Source of the DNA: Planomicrobium stackebrandtii
GTDB lineage: Bacteria; Bacillota; Bacilli; Bacillales_A; Planococcaceae
Reading direction: 5' to 3'
Length of the DNA stretch: 64,000 nucleotides
Assembly (NCBI RefSeq): GCF_030814955.1
Contig: NZ_JAUSWB010000003.1
Location: forward strand, 1-64,000
Shown here in pieces: positions 58,261 through 64,000 of this stretch. A program made the position numbers and the translations under genes. Each line of letters starts with the position of its first letter. The first letter of the stretch is position 1. Below the pieces are notes generated by a model. That model was not told the origin of the DNA. It made no database searches and saw nothing but the letters and a program-made list of their open reading frames with translations.

Positions 58261-59853
58261 ATGGGCGAGTGGTGGAAAAAGTCGACCGTTTACCAAATTT
58301 ATCCGCGGAGTTTCATGGACTCCGATGGTGACGGGATCGGCGATATTCGCGGCATTATTCAAAAGCTTGACTACTTGCACGGCCTTGGTGTGGATATTCT
58401 TTGGCTGTCGCCGGTCTATGATTCACCGAACGATGATAACGGCTACGACATCCGGGATTACTATCAAATCATGCAAGAGTTTGGCACAATGGCCGATTTT
58501 GATGAGCTGTTGTCGGAAGTCCATGCTCGCGGCATGAAACTGATAATGGACCTTGTCGTCAACCACACTTCCGACGAGCATGAATGGTTTAAAAATCATC
58601 CCGACTTTTACATATGGCGCGATACACCCACCAACTGGCGTTCCTTTTTCAGCGGCTCGGCTTGGGAATATCAAAAAGAACGAGGCCAATATTACTTGCA
58701 CTTGTTTTCGAAAAAACAGCCGGATTTGAATTGGGACAACCCCGAACTGCGTAAGACAGTTTACGAAATGATGCGTTGGTGGCTCGATAAAGGTGTCGAC
58801 GGTTTCCGCATGGACGTCATCAATATGATTTCAAAAGTGCCGGACATGCACGATGCACCAGGCGGAGAGGGCAGCCATCAATTCCTGAACGGGCCGAATG
58901 TCCATACATACTTGAAAGAGATGAACAAGGAGGTGCTGTCGAAATACGACATCGTCACCGTTGGTGAAATGCCGGGCACGACGCCGAAAGAAGCCCGCGA
59001 CTACACTGCTGCTAAGAATCAGGAATTGAATATGATTTTCACATTCGAGCATATGGGCCTTGACCAGGCATCCGGCGAAAAATGGGATTTAAAAGGGCTG
59101 TCCCTGATCGACTTAAAAGAGAATATGGAAAAATGGCAGCATGGACTCCACGCCGAAGGCTGGAACAGTTTGTACTGGAACAACCATGACCAGCCGCGCA
59201 TCGTTTCGCGCTTTGGCGATGATACGGATTGGCGCGTTGAATCAGCGAAGATGCTCGCCACATGTTTGCATTTTATGCAAGGCACGCCGTATATTTACCA
59301 AGGTGAAGAACTCGGAATGACCAATGTTCGCTTTGGTTCGATCGACGATTACAAGGACATCGAGACCTTGAATATGTATAAAGAAAAATGTGAAGCAGGT
59401 ATTCCGCATGATGATATCATGGAGAAGATCTATGTCAAAAGCCGCGACAATGCCCGGACACCGATGCAATGGTCCGCAGAACCGAACGGCGGCTTTACGA
59501 CAGGGACGCCGTGGCTGAAAGTCAATCCAAACTACAGGGAAATCAACGCTTTGCAGCATACGGATCCGGATTCAGTTTATCAATACTACAAAAAACTAAT
59601 CAGTCTGCGCAAGAAGATGGACATCATCACCCATGGCGATTTCGAGTTGCTGTACCGTGAAGACAGTGAAATTTTTGCCTATACGCGCTCATGGGAAGAA
59701 GAAAAGCTGACCGTCTACTGCAATTTCTCGAAAAACATCAAATCGGCTGCTCGTCCCATAGGCAGGGTGCTGATTGGCAATTACGCAGAAGTGGACGGGG
59801 AAAGCGAAGTTCTGCTGCGCCCATACGAGGCAATTGTCTTTTACCAGCAATGA
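58261..59853 (+). CDS. GH13 oligo-1,6-glucosidase / alpha-glucosidase
   Basis: 530 residues, cytoplasmic. GH13 regions: DILWLSPVYDSPNDDNGYD, MDLVVNHTSDEHEWF, GVDGFRMDVINMIS (catalytic Asp), VGEMPGTTPKEARDY (catalytic Glu) and NNHDQPRIVSRFG (third acid). Start with MGEWWKKSTVYQIYPRSF is canonical. It releases glucose from isomaltose or other alpha-glucosides after ABC import. In an operon with a ROK kinase 32 bp downstream. Confidence 0.94.
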   Translation: MGEWWKKSTVYQIYPRSFMDSDGDGIGDIRGIIQKLDYLHGLGVDILWLSPVYDSPNDDNGYDIRDYYQIMQEFGTMADFDELLSEVHARGMKLIMDLVVNHTSDEHEWFKNHPDFYIWRDTPTNWRSFFSGSAWEYQKERGQYYLHLFSKKQPDLNWDNPELRKTVYEMMRWWLDKGVDGFRMDVINMISKVPDMHDAPGGEGSHQFLNGPNVHTYLKEMNKEVLSKYDIVTVGEMPGTTPKEARDYTAAKNQELNMIFTFEHMGLDQASGEKWDLKGLSLIDLKENMEKWQHGLHAEGWNSLYWNNHDQPRIVSRFGDDTDWRVESAKMLATCLHFMQGTPYIYQGEELGMTNVRFGSIDDYKDIETLNMYKEKCEAGIPHDDIMEKIYVKSRDNARTPMQWSAEPNGGFTTGTPWLKVNPNYREINALQHTDPDSVYQYYKKLISLRKKMDIITHGDFELLYREDSEIFAYTRSWEEEKLTVYCNFSKNIKSAARPIGRVLIGNYAEVDGESEVLLRPYEAIVFYQQ

Positions 59854-59884
59854 ACAAAAATATGAACACTAACTAGGAGGAGCT

Positions 59885-60757
59885 ATGGCAAAAGTATTAG
59901 GAGTCGACATTGGTGGAACCAAGGTCAGGATGGGCGTTATTGATGACCTTGGCCAAATTTTATACGAAGAACAAATTCCAACCCAAATCCCGTTGTATCC
60001 CTATCTGGAAGAAAACATTCTTCGCGTTCTGGCTGCGCAGCCGAACGTCAGCGCGATTGGCGTCGGTACGCACGGCTTTGTCGATCCGAAGCAAGGAAAA
60101 GTAATTTATGCGGCAGAGACTCTCCCAGGCTGGACCAACACACCTGTTAAGGAATGGCTGGAAAAAGCGACAGGAAAACGCGTTGAAGTGGAAAATGATG
60201 CAAACGCTGTAGCGCTGGCAGAAGCGAAGTTTGGTGCTGCGCGGGGGCTTGATCGTGTCGTTGTGTTGACGCTCGGCACCGGCCTTGGCGGCGGAGTGTT
60301 GTGGGACGGCAAACTGTTAAGCGGCGGCCCTCACGGAGGAGCGGCAGAACTCGGGCATATGATCCTTTATCCAAATGGCGTTAAGTGTGCGTGCGGAAGG
60401 CTGGGCTGCAGTGAAATGTACGTCTCCGGAACAGCGCTGCGCCGGCGCATTCGGGAAGCGGGACTAGCCATCACACCGCCTGAACTTTTTGGAAATGCAC
60501 AGACAGATCCGAAAGCCAAGCAAGTGGTGGAAGAGTTTACTGGAGACTTGGCGCTTGTCATCAGCAGCCTTCAGGCGGCATTCGATATGGAGATGGTCAT
60601 CATCGGCGGCGGCGTTTCAGAAGCTGCCGACCTTTGGATGGAGTCGCTCCAGCGCCAGCTGAAGCCTATGCTGTTAAATCCATTGGATGTCGAAGTGGCG
60701 CGTTTTGAAAACGATGCCGGCATTTTAGGGGCAGCTTTGCTCGTGCTGGAACAGTAA
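59885..60757 (+). CDS. ROK-family sugar kinase (glucokinase-like)
   Basis: 290 residues. DIGGTKVRMGVI (phosphate loop), GLGGGVLWDGKLLSG, ELGHMIL with the substrate Glu-His, and a zinc motif CACGRLGCSEMYVSG. ROK kinases phosphorylate glucose or related sugars. Directly downstream of the GH13 enzyme and upstream of the sugar ABC importer, so it likely phosphorylates released glucose. RBS AGGAGGAGCT. Terminator follows. Confidence 0.9.
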   Translation: MAKVLGVDIGGTKVRMGVIDDLGQILYEEQIPTQIPLYPYLEENILRVLAAQPNVSAIGVGTHGFVDPKQGKVIYAAETLPGWTNTPVKEWLEKATGKRVEVENDANAVALAEAKFGAARGLDRVVVLTLGTGLGGGVLWDGKLLSGGPHGGAAELGHMILYPNGVKCACGRLGCSEMYVSGTALRRRIREAGLAITPPELFGNAQTDPKAKQVVEEFTGDLALVISSLQAAFDMEMVIIGGGVSEAADLWMESLQRQLKPMLLNPLDVEVARFENDAGILGAALLVLEQ

Positions 60758-60780
60758 GAAAAGCATACTGATCTATTTTC

Positions 60781-60815
60781 AAGCAGGGACGGCATAACAG
60801 CCGAACCTGCTTTTT
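60781..60815 (+). terminator. Intrinsic terminator of the ROK kinase gene
   Basis: AAGCAGG and CCTGCTT with an inner GGC/GCC, followed by TTTCTTTT. Confidence 0.75.
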
Positions 60816-60868
60816 CTTTTGGTGTAAAAAAATCTCCAAAAAAACTTTGAATTATTTTAAATTCCATC

Positions 60869-60897
60869 TTGTGCAAACGTTTACACGATGTTATGAT
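60869..60897 (+). promoter_or_regulatory. Sugar ABC promoter with overlapping LacI-type/cre operator
   Basis: -35 TTGTGC and -10 TATGAT with 17-base spacing. The palindrome TGTGCAAACGTTTACACG (60870-60887) overlaps the -35 and spacer. It matches both cre (TGCAAACGTTTACA) and MalR-like LacI-family sites, so repression at this promoter is expected. Confidence 0.65.
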
Positions 60898-60913
60898 CGA
60901 AATAATTAATTGG

Positions 60914-60927
60914 TGGAAACGCTCTCA
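60914..60927. promoter_or_regulatory. cre site between two LacI-type operators
   Basis: TGGAAACGCTCTCA fits TGNAANCGNWNNCA fully. It lies within the arm of a GTGGAAAC/GTTTCCAC inverted repeat. Confidence 0.6.
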
Positions 60928-60956
60928 ATCTTGTTTCCACTTTTTATTTACAGGTT

Positions 60957-60974
60957 TGTGCAAACGATTTCACA
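60957..60974. promoter_or_regulatory. Second LacI-type operator
   Basis: TGTGCAAACGATTTCACA, nearly the same 18-mer as the site at 60870, 87 bp away. Two sites of one sequence suggest looping by a LacI-family repressor whose gene is not in the window. Confidence 0.65.
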
Positions 60975-60997
60975 ACAATCTAAAGGGGGATTTTGGG

Positions 60998-62302
60998 ATG
61001 AGGGAATTAAAGTTCAGCAAGGGGTTAGTAGCATCATTGATGCTGTCAGCAGCAGTTTTGGCAGGATGCAATAGCGATGGGGAGGAAAATGCTTCAGGAT
61101 CTGATGGGGAACAGGTAACCGTTGATATTTTCCAATTTAAAGTGGAGTTTAAAGACCAGTTTGAAGATGTCGTAGCTCAGTATGAAGAAGAGAATCCGGA
61201 CGTCAACATTGAAATAACAACAGTTGGCGGCGGAGAAGATTACGGCGCAGCCCTTCGTTCACGCTTTGCATCCGGCAACGAGCCGGCGATCTTTAATATC
61301 GGTGGACCTCAGGATGTTGCCGACTGGAAAGACAATTTATCAGATCTGGCAGACACAGAAGCTGCCGGCGCTGCACTTGAAGGAACGCTGGATGGCGTAA
61401 CGGTTGAGTCTGAAGTGCTCGGTCTTCCATATAATCAGGAAGGCTACGGATTTATCTACAATACCCGTTTGTTCGAAGAAGCTGGAATTGATCCTGCATC
61501 CATCACTGATTTTGCAGCGCTTGAAGAAGCTGTAGAAACACTCGATTCGCAAAAAGAAGAGCTTGGCCTTGAATCGGTCTTCGCTTTCCCAGGAAAAGAA
61601 ACATGGGTTACTGGCCTTCATTTGTCGAACACCTTCCTGGCACCTGAATTTGACAACAACGTGTTAACCGCATTTGACGCGAAGACGGTTGATTTCAAAT
61701 ACGCTGAAGGCTTTAAGAAAATCGTTGACTTGCAAAACGAATATTCGAAACAGCCAACAGTAAGCCTTGACTACTCTCAGCAAGTAGAAGAGTTGTTCTC
61801 GCTGGAACGTGTAGCGATCATCCAGCAAGGAAACTGGGCTTACGGCTCGATCGCCGGCATTGATCCTGAACTGGCAGACAATGGCGTAGGCATGATGCCG
61901 ATTCCGGTTGAAGGAATGGACAATGCAGGTTTGCCGGTTGGCGTACCGATGTATTGGGGCGTAAACAAACAAGCGGATGAAAAAGTTATTGAAGAATCAA
62001 AAGCATTTTTGGATTGGCTTTACACATCTGACGCAGGCAAAACGGCTGTAGTGGAAGACTTCAAGTTCATTCCTGCATACGAAGGCTATGACACGTCGAA
62101 GATCACCGATCCCATGTCAAAAGCAATCTATGATGCATCCGAGTCAGGCAACACAATCGGCTGGGTCTTCATGGGTTATCCGACTGGCTGGGGAGAAGAC
62201 GTACTTGGAGCCAATATCCAGAAATACTTGAGCGACGAAGCAAGCTGGGATGAAGTCATTGATTCGGCTAAAGAAGCCTGGGAATCAGAGCGGGCTGAAT
62301 AA
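60998..62302 (+). CDS. Sugar ABC transporter substrate-binding lipoprotein
   Basis: 434 residues with start after AAAGGGGGATTTTGGG. Lipobox LAGC (Cys24), then an acidic linker and a family 1 solute-binding fold (VTVDIFQFKVEFKDQFEDVVAQYEEENPDVNIEI). Ends with the usual NIQKYLSDEASWDEVIDSAKEAW. Likely ligand is an oligosaccharide (maltose, isomaltose or similar) judging from the GH13 enzyme beside it. First gene of the importer operon. Confidence 0.9.
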   Translation: MRELKFSKGLVASLMLSAAVLAGCNSDGEENASGSDGEQVTVDIFQFKVEFKDQFEDVVAQYEEENPDVNIEITTVGGGEDYGAALRSRFASGNEPAIFNIGGPQDVADWKDNLSDLADTEAAGAALEGTLDGVTVESEVLGLPYNQEGYGFIYNTRLFEEAGIDPASITDFAALEEAVETLDSQKEELGLESVFAFPGKETWVTGLHLSNTFLAPEFDNNVLTAFDAKTVDFKYAEGFKKIVDLQNEYSKQPTVSLDYSQQVEELFSLERVAIIQQGNWAYGSIAGIDPELADNGVGMMPIPVEGMDNAGLPVGVPMYWGVNKQADEKVIEESKAFLDWLYTSDAGKTAVVEDFKFIPAYEGYDTSKITDPMSKAIYDASESGNTIGWVFMGYPTGWGEDVLGANIQKYLSDEASWDEVIDSAKEAWESERAE

Positions 62303-62413
62303 GACAAATCAAATCAATCTTCATCATTTGAGTGTTTAACAAAGTAGCCTCTGTGCTACTTTGTTTTATTACCAGGCGAACGCGCAATGGAATAAGGAAG
62401 GAAAGGTGCCTGT

Positions 62414-63274
62414 ATGCGTACAAAAGATTTATCTTATTGGTTGTTTCTGGCCCCGGTTTTGCTGGCGCTTACGCTGGTTGTCATTGTTCCAATGCTTCTT
62501 GGAGTTTATTATTCCTTCACTACCTGGAACGGCATTAATACAGGCGAGTTTGTCGGGTTCCAAAATTACATCAACCTGTTTAAAGACGAACGGTTCCTGG
62601 ATTCGCTTTGGTTTACGACGAAATTCTCGATAGTGTCGGTAATCCTGATCAATATCATCGGTTTGTCGCTGGCATTGCTCGTTACTGGACGCGTCCGTTC
62701 AAGCAAATTGCTGCGCACGACGTTTTTTATGCCGAACCTGATCGGCGGTTTAATCCTAGGGTTTATCTGGCAGTTTATTTTTATCAAAGTATTCGCCAGT
62801 ATCGGCGAAATCATTGGAATGGAAAGTTTGCAGGGCTGGCTGTCCACGACGGACACCGGATTCTGGGGATTGGTCATCTTGATGAGCTGGCAGATGGCAG
62901 GATACATAATGGTCATTTACATCGCTTATTTGGAAGGGATGCCAAAAGAGCTGCTGGAAGCTTCTGAAATTGACGGAGCATCCACGTTCCAGCGTTTCCG
63001 CTACATCATTTTTCCGCTTGTGGCGCCGGCCTTTACAGTCAGCATGTTCCTTACCTTGTCCAACTCGTTCAAACTGTACGACCAAAACTTGTCGCTGACA
63101 GGCGGCGGGCCTTACAATTCAACTGAAATGGTAGCAATGGAAATTTTCAAGACAGCGTTCACGCAGAATGATTTTGCCTACGCGCAGGCGAAAGCCGTTA
63201 TTTTCTTTGTCATCGTTGCCATCATCGCCCTTGTGCAAGTGTATTTGAACAAACGCAAGGAGGTTGAAATGTAA
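62414..63274 (+). CDS. Sugar ABC permease, MalF/LplB-like
   Basis: 286 residues, six helices, opening LSYWLFLAPVLLALTLVVIVPML. The EAA loop ELLEASEIDGASTFQRFRYIIFPL shows the ATPase docking motif, followed by the typical C-terminal helices. It pairs with the following permease and, by inference, with MsmX. Ends in a TAATG overlap with the next gene. Confidence 0.92.
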   Translation: MRTKDLSYWLFLAPVLLALTLVVIVPMLLGVYYSFTTWNGINTGEFVGFQNYINLFKDERFLDSLWFTTKFSIVSVILINIIGLSLALLVTGRVRSSKLLRTTFFMPNLIGGLILGFIWQFIFIKVFASIGEIIGMESLQGWLSTTDTGFWGLVILMSWQMAGYIMVIYIAYLEGMPKELLEASEIDGASTFQRFRYIIFPLVAPAFTVSMFLTLSNSFKLYDQNLSLTGGGPYNSTEMVAMEIFKTAFTQNDFAYAQAKAVIFFVIVAIIALVQVYLNKRKEVEM

Positions 63275-64000
63275 TGAAGAAAAAATGGGATATCAAGTTG
63301 GAAGTTCTCGGAGGGCTGCTGGCGCTGTTGTGGCTGGTTCCGTTTTATCTGATGTTCGTCAACTCGTTCAAATCGAAAAAAGAAATTTTCATGGACACGA
63401 TCAGCCTTCCGGAAGCATGGAGTTTTGACAACTACATTACCGCTTTCGAGGAACTCGATTTTATGCGCACGCTTTTTAACTCGCTGTTGATCACCGTCAT
63501 CAGTGTGGTTTTGATCATTTTCTTTTCGGCCATGGCGGCGTATGCGTTATCGCGCGCCAAAAGCAGGCTCAGCACTGTGCTGTTTTTCACATTTGTCGCA
63601 GCGATGCTGATTCCGTTCCAGTCCGTTATGATTCCGCTGGTAACCGTATTCGGACAGTTTGAAATGCTGAATCGTGGCGGACTGATCTTCATGTATCTCG
63701 GATTTGGCGCAAGCCTGTCGATTTTCCTGTATCATGGTGCTTTGAATAACATCCCGCGTTCACTTGATGAAGCAGCGACAATTGACGGGGCAAACCGCTG
63801 GCAAGTGTTCTGGCACATCATTTTCCCGGTGTTAAAGCCGATTACGGTGACAGTGGCAATCCTGAATATCATCTGGATATGGAACGATTACCTGTTGCCA
63901 TCTCTCGTCATCAACACACCAGGCAGTGAAACGATTCCGCTGAAGATGTTCTTCTTCTTCGGAGAATATACAAAACAATGGCATTTGGCGCTTGCAGGAT
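63274..64000 (+). CDS. Sugar ABC permease, MalG-like (cut by window edge)
   Basis: 242 codons are present; the C-terminus is missing. The start ATG shares one base with the preceding stop. It begins MKKKWDIKLEVLGGLLALLW and has the EAA motif DEAATIDGANRWQVFWHIIFPV, as in MalG-type permeases. The reading frame stays open to the last base. The gene pairs with the upstream permease in one importer. Confidence 0.92.
   Translation, partial: MKKKWDIKLEVLGGLLALLWLVPFYLMFVNSFKSKKEIFMDTISLPEAWSFDNYITAFEELDFMRTLFNSLLITVISVVLIIFFSAMAAYALSRAKSRLSTVLFFTFVAAMLIPFQSVMIPLVTVFGQFEMLNRGGLIFMYLGFGASLSIFLYHGALNNIPRSLDEAATIDGANRWQVFWHIIFPVLKPITVTVAILNIIWIWNDYLLPSLVINTPGSETIPLKMFFFFGEYTKQWHLALAG

Noticed and set aside
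1-64000. tRNA, rRNA, riboswitch or T-box elements
   Set aside because: I looked for cloverleaf-like stems, conserved rRNA words and long leader regions before biosynthetic genes and saw none convincing. A covariance-model scan would be needed to exclude them fully.

Overview
The window reads as chromosomal DNA of a Gram-positive, low-to-moderate GC Bacillales bacterium, most likely a Planococcaceae member such as Planococcus (inference from protein style and gene sets; no rRNA or phylogenetic marker is present). Genes have strong AGGAGG-type ribosome binding sites, many lipoproteins with lipoboxes, intrinsic terminators with long T-tracts, CcpA-type cre sites, and TTG/GTG starts. No tRNA, rRNA, CRISPR, prophage or plasmid genes were seen. 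The only mobile element is the 5' end of an IS1182-like transposase at the left edge.

Layout. 1-7 kb: IS edge, a secreted MsrAB lipoprotein, three oxidoreductases, a 53-residue Lys-rich small protein and a TrkH/KtrB potassium channel. 7.3-12 kb: a TAXI-type TRAP transporter operon (receptor, DUF1850, fused DctQM permease) followed by an M20 peptidase. 12-27 kb: a large peptidoglycan-sugar salvage region with murR, murQ, murP and mupG, then secreted AmiE-, NagZ- and NamZ-like enzymes, then nagP, nagA, nagB, nagR and a second HPr. Secreted enzymes release MurNAc and GlcNAc from wall fragments, MurP and NagP import and phosphorylate them, and MurQ, NagA and NagB feed them to fructose-6-phosphate. 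27-34 kb: a PRD regulator and an ascorbate-type PTS (separate EIIA, EIIB, EIIC) linked to a phosphotriesterase-family lactonase, a creatininase-family amidohydrolase and a SIS protein. This looks like a catabolic pathway whose substrate I cannot name. 34-38 kb: a citrate-type transporter with its own two-component system and a cre site.

38-45 kb: a group rich in Met/His/Cys proteins (YdhK-like lipoprotein, BNR-like lipoprotein, a second two-component system, CrtI-like FAD enzyme, DUF326 copper-storage-like protein, two SHOCT membrane proteins), possibly for copper handling. 45-55 kb: mixed functions (GNAT, ABC exporter, methyltransferase, DUF1801, XRE-cupin regulator with an MFS transporter and an ornithine-cyclodeaminase-like enzyme, maltose acetyltransferase, hydrolase). 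55-64 kb: alpha-glucoside use, with MsmX-type ATPase, PucR-type regulator, MEDS protein, GH13 glucosidase, ROK kinase and a sugar ABC importer cut by the right edge.

The most unusual feature is non-coding. At six intergenic sites a terminator-like hairpin is followed by a phased array of degenerate 20-21 nt units. Three arrays (33.98, 38.19 and 42.24 kb) share one unit at exactly 20 nt pitch. Two arrays (47.8 and 53.1 kb, opposite orientations) share a second unit arranged as 21+21+21+19 = 82 nt super-repeats, and share the hairpin with its tail. One array (3.18 kb) has a third unit at 20-21 nt pitch. I found no protein gene that explains them.
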